Source: Streptomyces scabiei 87.22 (GTDB lineage Bacteria; Actinomycetota; Actinomycetes; Streptomycetales; Streptomycetaceae). From it: 64,000 bases of DNA. Both the position numbers and the translations under genes were made by a program. The stretch is from positions 6,138,001 through 6,202,000 of the forward strand of contig NC_013929.1 in NCBI RefSeq assembly GCF_000091305.1. The letters are read 5' to 3'. The notes under the pieces are model-generated. The model was given only the letters and a program-made list of their open reading frames with translations, was not told the origin of the DNA and did not search any database. Below, in pieces: positions 14,496-23,261 of the stretch; positions within the stretch are counted from its first letter, which is position 1; every line of letters starts with the position of its first letter.

Positions 14496-15641
14496 ATGGC
14501 TGATCAGTACGCGCGAACCGGCGACGACACCCGGCCGACCGAGATACCCGCGATCCGTTGGGACGAGCCGCCCGAAGGCCCCGTCCTGGTCCTCCTGGAC
14601 CAGACGAGACTGCCGGCCGAGGAGGTCGAGCTGGTGTGCACGGACGCGCCCGCGCTGGTGGAGGCGATCCGTGTCCTCGCCGTGCGCGGGGCGCCGCTGC
14701 TGGGGATCGCCGGGGCGTACGGCGTCGCGCTCGCCGCCGCGCGCGGGTTCGACGTGGAGGACGCCGCCGCGGCGCTGGAGAGCGCCCGGCCCACCGCGGT
14801 GAACCTCGCGGTGGGTGTGCGCCGGGCGCGGGACGCGTACCGGGCCGAGCTGGGCCGGACGGGCGACCGGAAGCGGGCTGCCGAGGCGGCGCTCGCCGCG
14901 GCGCGGGCGCTGCACCGGGAGGACGCCGAGGCCAGTTCCCGTATGGCCGCGCACGGTCTGGCACTGCTGGACGAGCTGCTGCCGGGCGGGGGGCACCGGG
15001 TGCTCACGCACTGCAACACCGGGGCGCTGGTGTCGGGCGGTGAGGGCACGGCGTTCGCGGTGGCGCTCGCGGCGCACCGGGTGGGGCGGCTGCGGCGGCT
15101 GTGGGTGGACGAGACGCGTCCGCTGCTGCAGGGGGCCCGTCTGACCGCTTATGAGGCGGCGCGCAGCGCGATGGCGTACACCTTGCTCACGGACAATGCT
15201 GCGGGCTCGCTGTTCGCGGCAGGAGAGGTGGACGCGGTGCTGGTGGGAGCCGACCGGATCGCCGCCGACGGATCGGTGGCGAACAAGGTCGGGACCTATC
15301 CGCTCGCGGTGCTCGCCCGGTACCACCACGTGCCGTTCATCGTGGTGGTACCGCTGACGACGGTGGACGCGGACACCCCGGACGGGGCGTCCATCGAGGT
15401 GGAACAGCGCGCGGGGCATGAGGTGACGGAGATCACGGCACCTCAGGTTCCGTCGGCGGGAGCGGAGGCGGGAGGCGGGATCGCGGTGGCACCCCTGGGG
15501 ACCCAGGCGTACAACCCCGCGTTCGACGTGACACCGCCCGAGTTGGTGACGGCGATCGTCACCGAGGAGGGGGTTGTTTCGCCCGTGACGGCTGAGGCGC
15601 TCGCAGAGCTGTGTGACAGGTCACGCCAGGTAACGATTTAG
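14496..15641 (+). CDS. mtnA: S-methyl-5-thioribose-1-phosphate isomerase
   Basis: 381 residues from ATG 14496. It converts methylthioribose-1-phosphate to methylthioribulose-1-phosphate in methionine salvage. Family motifs are present in order: RGAPLLGIAGAYG near residue 65, THCNTGAL with the catalytic Cys near 173, VGADRIAADG with the catalytic Asp near 250, NKVGTYPLA, and GTQAYNPAFDVTPPE near the C-terminus. Length is slightly above the ~350 of the family because of an N-terminal extension. The stop is eight bases before the mtrA start, so it probably reads into the mtrAB-lpqB operon. Confidence 0.95.
   Translation: MADQYARTGDDTRPTEIPAIRWDEPPEGPVLVLLDQTRLPAEEVELVCTDAPALVEAIRVLAVRGAPLLGIAGAYGVALAAARGFDVEDAAAALESARPTAVNLAVGVRRARDAYRAELGRTGDRKRAAEAALAAARALHREDAEASSRMAAHGLALLDELLPGGGHRVLTHCNTGALVSGGEGTAFAVALAAHRVGRLRRLWVDETRPLLQGARLTAYEAARSAMAYTLLTDNAAGSLFAAGEVDAVLVGADRIAADGSVANKVGTYPLAVLARYHHVPFIVVVPLTTVDADTPDGASIEVEQRAGHEVTEITAPQVPSAGAEAGGGIAVAPLGTQAYNPAFDVTPPELVTAIVTEEGVVSPVTAEALAELCDRSRQVTI
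15620..15634 (+). promoter_or_regulatory. Candidate MtrA-binding direct repeat
   Basis: GTCAC (15620-15624), five bases, then GTAAC (15630-15634), a 10-bp-phased direct repeat 16 bases before the mtrA start. GTMAC-type direct repeats resemble sites described for streptomycete MtrA, which is autoregulated. It lies inside the last codons of mtnA. Confidence 0.35.
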
Positions 15642-15649
15642 TTAATGGG

Positions 15650-16339
15650 ATGATGGCATTCATGAAGGGACGAGTCCTTGTCGTCGACGACGACACCGCA
15701 CTGGCCGAGATGCTCGGCATTGTGTTGCGTGGTGAAGGTTTTGAGCCGTCTTTCGTAGCCGACGGCGACAAGGCGCTGGCCGCGTTCCGCGAGGCCAAAC
15801 CGGATCTGGTGCTGCTGGATCTGATGCTGCCTGGCCGCGACGGGATCGAGGTGTGCCGCCTGATCAGGGCGGAGTCCGGGGTGCCGATCGTGATGCTCAC
15901 GGCCAAGAGCGACACCGTCGATGTGGTGGTCGGCCTGGAGTCGGGCGCGGATGACTACATCGTCAAGCCGTTCAAGCCGAAGGAGCTGGTGGCACGGATC
16001 CGGGCGCGGCTGAGGCGGTCGGAGGAGCCGGCGCCGGAGCAGCTCGCCATCGGTGACCTGGTGATCGACGTGGCCGGGCACTCGGTGAAGCGTGAGGGGC
16101 AGTCGATCGCGCTGACGCCTCTGGAGTTCGACCTGCTGGTCGCACTGGCGCGCAAGCCGTGGCAGGTGTTCACCCGGGAGGTCCTGCTGGAGCAGGTCTG
16201 GGGGTACCGCCACGCGGCGGACACCCGTCTGGTGAACGTGCATGTGCAGCGGCTGCGCTCCAAGGTCGAGAAGGACCCGGAGCGGCCGGAGATCGTGGTG
16301 ACCGTCCGTGGTGTCGGATACAAGGCAGGGCCCAGCTGA
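15650..16339 (+). CDS. mtrA: Response regulator MtrA (OmpR/PhoB family)
   Basis: 229 residues from ATG 15650 (MMAFMKGRVLVVDDD). The receiver domain spans residues 6-118, with the acidic pocket DDD at 13-15, phosphoacceptor D57 in LVLLDLMLP, a conserved Thr in MLTAK, and Lys in VKPFKP. The C-terminal winged helix covers about 130-229, with recognition elements VWGYRHAADTRLVNVHVQRL. MtrA is the essential or near-essential actinobacterial regulator of cell division, envelope and, in Streptomyces, development. It is one base before mtrB, its cognate kinase. An internal ATG at residue 5 is an alternative start. Confidence 0.97.
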   Translation: MMAFMKGRVLVVDDDTALAEMLGIVLRGEGFEPSFVADGDKALAAFREAKPDLVLLDLMLPGRDGIEVCRLIRAESGVPIVMLTAKSDTVDVVVGLESGADDYIVKPFKPKELVARIRARLRRSEEPAPEQLAIGDLVIDVAGHSVKREGQSIALTPLEFDLLVALARKPWQVFTREVLLEQVWGYRHAADTRLVNVHVQRLRSKVEKDPERPEIVVTVRGVGYKAGPS

Positions 16340-16340
16340 G

Positions 16341-18428
16341 ATGTCCGGTGACAGTGCCGCTTCGGCGCCCGGCCAGCCGGGGACCCGCGCGGAGCGGCCT
16401 GTCGGCCGGAAGGCGCCCGGTTCCGGCTGGAGGCGTCTGCTGGAGGACGGGTTGCTCCAGGGCGGGGTCCAGGGCAGCCCGGTCCTGAGGCTGTTCATGC
16501 GCTGGGTGCGCCGCCCGTTGCTGCCCGTGATGCGGCTGTGGCGGCGCAACATCCAGCTCAGGATCGTCGTGACGACGCTGTTGATGTCGCTCAGCGTGGT
16601 GCTGCTGCTGGGCTTCGTCGTCATCGGGCAGGTCCGCAACGGGCTGCTGGACGCCAAGGTCAAGGCCTCGCAGAGCCAGGCCACCGGCGGGTTCACGGTC
16701 GCCGAGCAGAAGGCCGACGACGACGCGAGCGCGGCGGGGAACGACAACCCGGATCCGGACGGCGACCGGGTGCAGAACGTCGGCGAGTGGACGACCAACC
16801 TGGTGACCTCGCTCTCCAGCGGCGGCCAGGGCGCGTTCGACGTGGTGACGCTCAGCCCGGCCTCCGCCGACGGCGACACCGGGAGCCTCGGCCCGCGTGT
16901 CTCCGGAGGCGTGGACTGGGACCTCAGTGTGCCCGCGGAGCTGCGGGAGCGGGTCGACGACGGCACCGGCGCCGTACAGAGCTACACCCGGATCCACTAC
17001 GACAACGGGCAGGAGTCCCAGCCGGGGCTGATCATCGGCAAACAGGTCAGCGATCCCAACAGCAACCCGTACCAGCTGTACTACCTCTTCCCGCTCACGC
17101 AGGAGGAGAAGTCCCTGAGCCTGGTCAAGGGGACCCTGGCGACGGCCGGGCTGTTCGTCGTGGTGCTGCTCGGGGCGATCGCCTGGCTCGTGGTGCGGCA
17201 GGTCGTCACGCCCGTGCGGATGGCGGCCGGGATCGCCGAGCGGCTGTCCGCCGGGCGGCTGCAGGAACGGATGAAGGTCAGCGGCGAGGACGACATCGCG
17301 CGGCTCGGCGAGGCCTTCAACAAGATGGCGCAGAACCTGCAGCTGAAGATCCAGCAGCTGGAGGACCTGTCCCGGATGCAGCGGCGGTTCGTCTCCGACG
17401 TGTCGCACGAGCTGCGGACGCCGCTGACGACCGTACGGATGGCGGCGGACGTCATCCATGACGCGCGGGTGGACTTCGATCCGGTCACCGCGCGGTCGGC
17501 CGAACTCCTCGCCGACCAGCTGGACCGGTTCGAGTCGCTGCTCGCGGACCTGCTGGAGATCAGCCGGTTCGACGCGGGCGCGGCGGCCCTGGAGGCCGAG
17601 CCGATAGACCTGCGTGAGGTCGTGCGGAAGGTCGTCAGCGGGGCGGAGCCCCTCGCGGAGCGCAAGGGGACCCGGATACGGGTGCTGGGCAACCAGCAGC
17701 CCGTCGTGGCCGAGGCCGACGCCCGGCGGGTGGAGCGCGTGCTGCGCAATCTCGTGGTCAACGCCGTGGAGCACGGCGAGGGCAAGGACGTCCTGGTCAA
17801 GCTCGCGGCGGCGGGCGGCGCGGTCGCGGTGGCGGTGCGCGACTACGGCGTGGGCCTCAAGCCGGGGGAGGCGACGCGGGTCTTCAGCCGCTTCTGGCGG
17901 GCGGACCCGGCCCGCGCACGGACGACCGGTGGTACGGGACTGGGGCTTTCCATCGCCCTGGAGGACGCCCGGCTGCACGGGGGCTGGCTGCAGGCGTGGG
18001 GCGAGCCGGGCGGCGGTTCGCAGTTCCGGCTCACGCTGCCGAGGACGGCGGACGAGCCGCTGCGCGGTTCCCCGATACCCCTGGAGCCGAAGGACTCCCG
18101 GCGCCATCGTGGGCTCAACGACGCCGGTCGGCCGCTCGCGGGCGGCGGCAAGCTCGCCACGGTGCCGGTCCAGGCCGGTGAGCACGGAGCCGCCAGGGCG
18201 GCGGCCATAGGGCCCCGGCCGGGCGCCGGGCAGGCTCCCACGGCGGATCCGACGGCGCTGCCGGGCAACGGCGCGCGTGTGGTGCCCCGGCCGGGCGGGC
18301 CGTCCGTGACACCGCCGCCGGCACCGCCCGCGCGGCGGCCCGACGGCGGTCCGGACGAGGCCGCGGAGAAGCCGGCCGGCAGCGGTGCGGAACAGCACGA
18401 GCAGGGGGAGGCATTCCGTGGGCGCTGA
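16341..18428 (+). CDS. mtrB: Sensor histidine kinase MtrB
   Basis: 695 residues from ATG 16341, one base after the mtrA stop. The order is a cytoplasmic N-terminus with Pro/Arg-rich stretch, TM1 at about 73-97 (RIVVTTLLMSLSVVLLL), an extracellular domain of about 155 residues, TM2 at about 258-285, a HAMP domain, then HisKA with H356 in VSHELRTPL. The ATPase domain follows with N box NLVVNAVEHGEG, YGVGL and TGGTGLGLS. The last ~110 residues are a Pro/Gly-rich tail, longer than in mycobacterial MtrB. It phosphorylates MtrA; LpqB modulates it. Confidence 0.97.
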   Translation: MSGDSAASAPGQPGTRAERPVGRKAPGSGWRRLLEDGLLQGGVQGSPVLRLFMRWVRRPLLPVMRLWRRNIQLRIVVTTLLMSLSVVLLLGFVVIGQVRNGLLDAKVKASQSQATGGFTVAEQKADDDASAAGNDNPDPDGDRVQNVGEWTTNLVTSLSSGGQGAFDVVTLSPASADGDTGSLGPRVSGGVDWDLSVPAELRERVDDGTGAVQSYTRIHYDNGQESQPGLIIGKQVSDPNSNPYQLYYLFPLTQEEKSLSLVKGTLATAGLFVVVLLGAIAWLVVRQVVTPVRMAAGIAERLSAGRLQERMKVSGEDDIARLGEAFNKMAQNLQLKIQQLEDLSRMQRRFVSDVSHELRTPLTTVRMAADVIHDARVDFDPVTARSAELLADQLDRFESLLADLLEISRFDAGAAALEAEPIDLREVVRKVVSGAEPLAERKGTRIRVLGNQQPVVAEADARRVERVLRNLVVNAVEHGEGKDVLVKLAAAGGAVAVAVRDYGVGLKPGEATRVFSRFWRADPARARTTGGTGLGLSIALEDARLHGGWLQAWGEPGGGSQFRLTLPRTADEPLRGSPIPLEPKDSRRHRGLNDAGRPLAGGGKLATVPVQAGEHGAARAAAIGPRPGAGQAPTADPTALPGNGARVVPRPGGPSVTPPPAPPARRPDGGPDEAAEKPAGSGAEQHEQGEAFRGR

Positions 18429-20253
18429 CCGTGCGGAAGGCGGCCGTGGGCGTCCGGTGCGGGTGGCCGTGCGTCTCGGGAGTGCCGGTGTGTGCGCCGT
18501 GCTGCTGGCGGGGTGCGCGTCGATGCCGGGCAGTGGTGACCTGCGCGACGTCGAGTCCACCCCGAGGCAGGACTCCAAGGTGCGGGTCTTCGCGCTGCCG
18601 CCCGGCGACGACGCCGAGCCGCAGGAGATCGTGCAGGGCTTCCTGGAGGCCCTGACCAGCGACGACCTCAGATACGAGACCGCGCGCAAGTATCTGACCG
18701 GCGACGCGGCCAAGGAGTGGGACCCGAACGAGTCGACCACGGTCCTCGCCGAGGCCCCGACCCCCTACACCGCCGTCACCGGGGACCGTCCCGACGCCGA
18801 CGACTACCGGTTCGAGCTGTCGGGCAAGAGGGTCGCCCGGGTCGACGAGCAGCACGCGTACACGCCCACGAGCGGCGAGTACCGCAGGACCGTGCATCTC
18901 ACGCGCGTGAAGGACACCGGGCAGTGGCGCATCGACAGACTGCCGTCGGGGGTGGTGCTCGGCCGTTCCGACTTCGAGCGCAACTACAAGTCCATCAACA
19001 AGTACTACTTCACCTCCGCCGCGCAGTCCGGTGAACCGGGAACCGTCGCCGACCCCGTCTACGTGCGCAGCCAGGTCGACCCGGTGACCCAGGTGGTCCG
19101 CGACCTGTTGCAGGGTCCCACCAGCTGGCTGAACCCGGTCGCCAGGACGAGCTTTCCCTCCGGTACGGCCCTCAGGAAGGGCACCCGGGCGCTGACGCCC
19201 GACGACCAGAACAGTCTGGTCGTGCCGCTGAACAAGAAGGCCGACCGGGTCTCGGCGAGCAGGTGCAAGGAGATGGCCGCCCAACTCCTGTTCACGCTGC
19301 AGGACTACATGCCCACGGGCGTGACCGACGTGGAGCTGCAGGGGTCGAAGGGCACGCAGCTCTGTGCGCTGAGCGAGAGCGAGGCCGACGGTGTCGCCTC
19401 GCACGGCGCCGACAGGAGCGCGAGTTTCGAGTACTTCATCGACGGCGACCGCAAGCTCGCACGGCTGTCCGGGCAGGGTGCGGTGACCACGCCGACGCCC
19501 GTTCCCGGGGCGTTCGGTGACGGAGCGAAACAGCTGCGGTCGGCCGCCGTCTCGCGGAACGAGGAGCAGGCGGCCGGTGTGTCGGCTGACGGGAGCGACC
19601 TGTACGTGGCGCCGCTGACGCCGGGGGGCGCGATCGGCGAGCCGGTGCTGCACAGTTCCGGTGCCACCGCTAAGGACCGGCTGACGACACCCAGTTGGGA
19701 CGGCCGGGGCGATCTGTGGGTGGCCGACCGCGACCCCGACGACCCGCGTCTGCTGGTCCTGGCGGACGGCATGGGCGATCCGCTGGAGGTCAGGACGCCC
19801 AACCTCGACGGGCGCATCGAGGCGGTGCGGGTGGCCGCCGACGGGGTGCGGGTGGCGCTGATCCTGAACAACGAGGGCGAGCGGGCGCTGTACATCGGGC
19901 GCATCGAACGGGACGCCGACGCGGAGAGCACCACCGTCTCCATCGTCGAACTGCGGTCCGTGACGCCGGACCTGGAGGACGTCACCGCCATGTCGTGGGC
20001 CGGCGACAGCCAGCTCGTGGTCGTGGGGCGCGAGCCCGGCGGCGTGCAGCAGATGCGGTACGTGCGGGTCGACGGGTCCCCGACGCCCGGCTCCGGGCCC
20101 TCCGCGCTCACCGGGGTGGAGGAGATCGCCGCGTCCGAGGACGAGAGCCAGCCGCTGGTCGCGCACTCGGCCGACGGGATCGTCCGGCTGTCGCCCGGGG
20201 CGCAGTGGCAGACGGTCGTCAAGGAAGGGTCGGCGCCGGTCTATCCCGGATGA
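18418..20253 (+). CDS. lpqB: Lipoprotein LpqB, accessory protein of MtrAB
   Basis: 611 residues from GTG 18418, with GGGGGAG about six bases upstream and an 11-base overlap with mtrB. The signal peptide has lipobox LLAGC with lipidated C33. An N-terminal region and a GerMN (spore germination) domain at roughly 190-330 precede a C-terminal beta-propeller-like LpqB domain. LpqB sits on the outer face of the membrane and modulates MtrB. The final codons (SAPVYPG) belong to a 26-bp tandem repeat that continues past the stop. Confidence 0.95.
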   Translation: MGADRAEGGRGRPVRVAVRLGSAGVCAVLLAGCASMPGSGDLRDVESTPRQDSKVRVFALPPGDDAEPQEIVQGFLEALTSDDLRYETARKYLTGDAAKEWDPNESTTVLAEAPTPYTAVTGDRPDADDYRFELSGKRVARVDEQHAYTPTSGEYRRTVHLTRVKDTGQWRIDRLPSGVVLGRSDFERNYKSINKYYFTSAAQSGEPGTVADPVYVRSQVDPVTQVVRDLLQGPTSWLNPVARTSFPSGTALRKGTRALTPDDQNSLVVPLNKKADRVSASRCKEMAAQLLFTLQDYMPTGVTDVELQGSKGTQLCALSESEADGVASHGADRSASFEYFIDGDRKLARLSGQGAVTTPTPVPGAFGDGAKQLRSAAVSRNEEQAAGVSADGSDLYVAPLTPGGAIGEPVLHSSGATAKDRLTTPSWDGRGDLWVADRDPDDPRLLVLADGMGDPLEVRTPNLDGRIEAVRVAADGVRVALILNNEGERALYIGRIERDADAESTTVSIVELRSVTPDLEDVTAMSWAGDSQLVVVGREPGGVQQMRYVRVDGSPTPGSGPSALTGVEEIAASEDESQPLVAHSADGIVRLSPGAQWQTVVKEGSAPVYPG

Positions 20254-20309
20254 GCGCGGCGCCGGTCCATCCGGGACGAGCGCGGCGCCGGTCCATCCGG
20301 GACGAGCGC
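20232..20309 (+). repeat. 26-bp direct tandem repeat across the lpqB stop codon
   Basis: Three units of 26 bp: 20232-20257, 20258-20283 and 20284-20309, then a partial fourth. Units 2 and 3 are identical (GGCGCCGGTCCATCCGGGAC plus GAGCGC). Unit 1, which encodes the LpqB C-terminus and stop, differs at a few bases. Because 26 is not a multiple of three, a gain or loss of a unit would not keep the frame, but the stop in unit 1 protects LpqB. Confidence 0.9.
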
Positions 20310-20441
20310 GGCGCGGGCACTCGTCGTTCCCGCGCCCGTCATTCGTGTGGGTGACAACCACTGTGCGATGGCGATGAGTTGTCCACAGGCGGTTGTCCAC
20401 AGGGGTGGCGGAGCCGCGTGTGCGTCGGCACAGTGGAGGGC

Positions 20442-21245
20442 ATGCGGGGGTGGTGGCGGGACCTCATGGATCTGGTGCTGCCGGCCGAGTGCGGGGGGTG
20501 CGGGAGGTCTCGCGCGGTGCTCTGTGCGGAGTGCCGGGCGGCTCTGACCGGCGCCGCGCCGGGCCGGGTGCGACCGGTGCCGGAGCCGTCGGGACTGCCC
20601 GTGGTGCACGCGGCGGCGCCGTACGAGGACGCGGTGCGGGCCACGTTGATCGCGCACAAGGAACGGGGGGCGCTGGCGCTCGCCGGACCGCTCGGCACGG
20701 CCTTGGCGGGGGCCGTACGGGCGGCCGTACGGGCCGGTGGCGGCGGGCCGGTGCTGCTGGTCCCCGTGCCGTCGGCGCGGCGGGCGGTGCGGGCGCGGGG
20801 GCACGACCCCGCGCGGCGGATCGCGCTCGCGGCCGCCGGGGAGCTGCGGCGCACCGGGTCGCCGGCCCGGGTCGCCGGGGTGCTGCGGCAGCGGCGGGCG
20901 GTGGCCGACCAGGCGGGGCTGGACGCCCGGCGGCGGCTGGAGAACCTCGCGGGTGCTCTGGAGGTGGCAGCGGGGGGTACCCCTCTGCTGGACGGGGGCG
21001 CGATCGTGCTCGTGGACGACCTGATGACGACGGGTGCCTCGCTCGCGGAGGCGGCCAGGGCGGTTCGGACGGCGCGGGCCGGGCATGCGGCGAGGACGGG
21101 GGAGTTCGTTGCGAGAGGAAAGCCGGAGGCGGCGGTGCGAACACGGGGGGTGACGGGAACGACGAGGGGAAACGGTGTCGAGGACAGGATCAGCGCGGCC
21201 GTGGTCGCTGCACCACCCGACTCCTTCGAAATAAACCGGAACTGA
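20442..21245 (+). CDS. ComF family phosphoribosyltransferase-like protein
   Basis: 267 residues from ATG 20442 (MRGWWRDLMDLVLP) with ribosome-binding site GTGGAGGG directly upstream. The in-frame codon at 20379 would add a non-conserved leader. A four-cysteine zinc-binding element lies at C17/C20 and C28/C31 (CGGC, CAEC). It is followed by a type I PRTase fold with the PRPP loop VLVDDLMTTGAS near residue 190. In naturally competent bacteria ComF helps DNA uptake; the role in Streptomyces is unclear. It sits between lpqB and hpf as in related genomes. Confidence 0.92.
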   Translation: MRGWWRDLMDLVLPAECGGCGRSRAVLCAECRAALTGAAPGRVRPVPEPSGLPVVHAAAPYEDAVRATLIAHKERGALALAGPLGTALAGAVRAAVRAGGGGPVLLVPVPSARRAVRARGHDPARRIALAAAGELRRTGSPARVAGVLRQRRAVADQAGLDARRRLENLAGALEVAAGGTPLLDGGAIVLVDDLMTTGASLAEAARAVRTARAGHAARTGEFVARGKPEAAVRTRGVTGTTRGNGVEDRISAAVVAAPPDSFEINRN

Positions 21246-21263
21246 CAGAGAACTTGCATCGTT
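21238..21263 (+). promoter_or_regulatory. Candidate SigR-type promoter for hpf
   Basis: GGAAC (21238-21242), 18 bases, GTT (21261-21263), close to the SigR consensus GGAAT-N18-GTT. It overlaps the comF stop and lies about 300 bases before hpf. Confidence 0.3.
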
Positions 21264-21559
21264 GCAGGTAATGAAAGGGCCATTTCACCTGAACGGAGGT
21301 ACGCCCCAGTAGAGGGTGACGACATCCGGCCGGGCGAGATATGTTCGGTTGTGAGGGAATGGCCCCGGCCGTTCACCACATATCTGAATGCTGCGCTGCG
21401 GCTTTTCCGAATCACCCCGTGCCGGTGGGTGGAGATCTTGTCCACGGGGGAGGAGGAGGTGGAAGTCACCGAGTCCGCGGTTCCGGGAGCCACCGGAACC
21501 TGGTGCACAAGGGAGATGCTCCGCCAGTGGAGCGGAGCGATCCGGGAACGGAGTTCTGC
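21246..21559 (+). other. Long leader / intergenic region before hpf
   Basis: 314 bases between comF and the Hpf GTG. The frame of hpf is open upstream to 21341, but the residues encoded there (GGDLVHGGGGGGSHR...) are unlike the conserved Hpf N-terminus, so this is treated as untranslated. Apart from the candidate ECF-type promoter at its left end, I see no clear element. Confidence 0.5.
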
Positions 21560-22252
21560 GTGGACATCGTCGTCAAGGGCCGCAAGACCGAGGTGCCCGA
21601 GCGGTTCCGCAAGCACGTGGCCGAGAAGCTGAAGCTGGAGAAGATCCAGAAGCTCGACGGCAAGGTGATCAGCCTCGACGTCGAGGTGTCCAAGGAGCCC
21701 AACCCCCGACAGGCCGACCGCAGCGACCGGGTGGAGATCACGCTCCACTCGCGCGGGCCGGTGATCCGGGCCGAGGCAGCGGCAAGCGATCCGTATGCGG
21801 CGCTCGACCTGGCGGCGGACAAGCTGGAGGCCCGGCTGCGCAAGCAGCACGACAAGCGTTACACGCGCCGTGGAGCGCGCCGTCTGACGGCCGCGGAGGT
21901 CGCCGACCACGTCCCCGGCGTGGCCACGCTCAACGGCAACGGGTACGTCGCCGACGAGGAGAAGGCGGAGGGCGTTCCCACCAAGAAGATCGGTTCGCTG
22001 GAGGTGAAGGGCGAGGGGCCCCTCATCGTCCGCGAGAAGACCCACGTGGCATCCCCGATGACCCTCGACCAGGCTCTCTACGAGATGGAGCTGGTCGGGC
22101 ACGACTTCTACCTCTTCGTCGACTCCGAGACCAAGGAACCGAGTGTCGTCTACCGGCGGCACGCCTACGACTACGGCGTCATCCACCTCAGCACGGACCC
22201 GATGGTCGCCCAGGCGCATCCGGACGCCGCGGGCGGCGCGCTCGGCGGCTGA
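21560..22252 (+). CDS. hpf: Long-form ribosome hibernation promoting factor
   Basis: 230 residues from GTG 21560 (VDIVVKGRKTEVPERF), preceded by a GGAACGGA ribosome-binding site. Residues 1-105 form the S30AE/YfiA domain that occupies the decoding centre of 30S. A linker leads to the C-terminal dimerisation domain (about 170-230, SPMTLDQALYEMELVGHDFY), which pairs ribosomes as 100S dimers in long-HPF bacteria. Length is typical for actinobacteria. It is probably induced in stationary phase or stress. Two hairpins follow the stop. Confidence 0.96.
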   Translation: MDIVVKGRKTEVPERFRKHVAEKLKLEKIQKLDGKVISLDVEVSKEPNPRQADRSDRVEITLHSRGPVIRAEAAASDPYAALDLAADKLEARLRKQHDKRYTRRGARRLTAAEVADHVPGVATLNGNGYVADEEKAEGVPTKKIGSLEVKGEGPLIVREKTHVASPMTLDQALYEMELVGHDFYLFVDSETKEPSVVYRRHAYDYGVIHLSTDPMVAQAHPDAAGGALGG

Positions 22253-22272
22253 GCGGCGCCGGGTGACACCGG

Positions 22273-22313
22273 CCGGTGCCCCTGGAGCGCTTGTGCGCCC
22301 CCAGGGGCACCGG
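22273..22313 (+). terminator. Hairpin after hpf
   Basis: A 13-bp perfect stem (22273-22285 CCGGTGCCCCTGG with 22301-22313), 15-base loop, 20 bases after the hpf stop. There is no T run, which is usual for streptomycete terminators. Confidence 0.6.
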
Positions 22314-22328
22314 TGTGCGACCCCTTGA

Positions 22329-22356
22329 GGCCCGCTCTGTCACCGCAGAGCGGGCC
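22329..22356 (+). terminator. Second hairpin between hpf and the response regulator
   Basis: An 11-bp stem GGCCCGCTCTG (22329-22339) with CAGAGCGGGCC (22346-22356), 6-base loop. It probably backs up the first hairpin. Confidence 0.5.
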
Positions 22357-22457
22357 GGGCATGAAATCATGGCCGAACCGGCCCCAACCGGGGGGCCGTT
22401 GCCTTGGGTTGGCAATGGCACAGAAACACAGGGCCACGGCCTTCAGGGGGAGGAACG

Positions 22458-23207
22458 ATGGCGGACAGCAGTTTCGGACCGATGCGTGACGTGAATGCCG
22501 ACGGCGGCTCCACCGGCATGGACTCCGCCGAGGGCTCCTCGCGCAAGGAGCCGATCCGGGTCCTCGTCGTGGACGACCACGCGCTTTTCCGCCGCGGCCT
22601 GGAGATCGTGCTCGCCGCCGAGGAGGACATCCAGGTCGTCGGTGAGGCCGGTGACGGGGCGGAGGCGGTCGACAAGGCCGCGGACCTGCTGCCCGACATC
22701 GTGCTGATGGACGTCCGGATGCCCAAGCGCGGCGGTATCGAGGCGTGCACCTCCATCAAGGAGGTGGCCCCCAGTGCGAAGATCATCATGCTGACGATCA
22801 GCGACGAGGAGGCCGACCTCTACGACGCGATCAAGGCGGGGGCGACCGGCTATCTCCTCAAGGAGATCTCCACGGACGAGGTGGCCACGGCCATCCGCGC
22901 CGTCGCCGACGGGCAGTCGCAGATCAGCCCCTCGATGGCCTCGAAGCTGCTCACCGAGTTCAAGTCCATGATCCAGCGGACCGACGAGCGGCGTCTCGTG
23001 CCGGCGCCGCGGCTGACGGACCGGGAACTGGAAGTGCTCAAGCTGGTGGCCACCGGGATGAACAACCGCGACATCGCCAAGGAACTGTTCATTTCCGAGA
23101 ACACCGTGAAGAACCATGTGCGCAACATCCTGGAGAAGCTGCAGCTGCACTCCAGGATGGAGGCCGTGGTCTACGCGATGCGGGAGAAGATCCTCGAAAT
23201 CCGCTAG
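22458..23207 (+). CDS. Orphan NarL/LuxR-family response regulator
   Basis: 249 residues from ATG 22458 with GGGGGAGG six bases upstream. After a ~30-residue N-terminal extension comes the receiver domain, with acidic pair DD at 39-40, phosphoacceptor D85 in VLMDVRMP, a conserved Thr/Ser in MLTIS, and Lys in LLKEIS. The LuxR-type helix-turn-helix at about 186-245 has LTDRELEVLKLVATGMNNRDIA and ENTVKNHV. No histidine kinase is adjacent, so it is an orphan whose partner cannot be seen here. Confidence 0.92.
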   Translation: MADSSFGPMRDVNADGGSTGMDSAEGSSRKEPIRVLVVDDHALFRRGLEIVLAAEEDIQVVGEAGDGAEAVDKAADLLPDIVLMDVRMPKRGGIEACTSIKEVAPSAKIIMLTISDEEADLYDAIKAGATGYLLKEISTDEVATAIRAVADGQSQISPSMASKLLTEFKSMIQRTDERRLVPAPRLTDRELEVLKLVATGMNNRDIAKELFISENTVKNHVRNILEKLQLHSRMEAVVYAMREKILEIR

Positions 23208-23261
23208 ATCCGCCAGATCCGCCAGACCCTCTGGATCCGCCGGGCGGCCCCCCGCCCGGAA

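Noticed and set aside
11149..14802. A 1217-codon open frame on the plus strand
   Set aside because: It is the antisense shadow of the five-gene minus-strand block. The translation is Gly/Ala/Arg-rich with no family motifs, while the minus-strand genes have clear domains and coupled starts.
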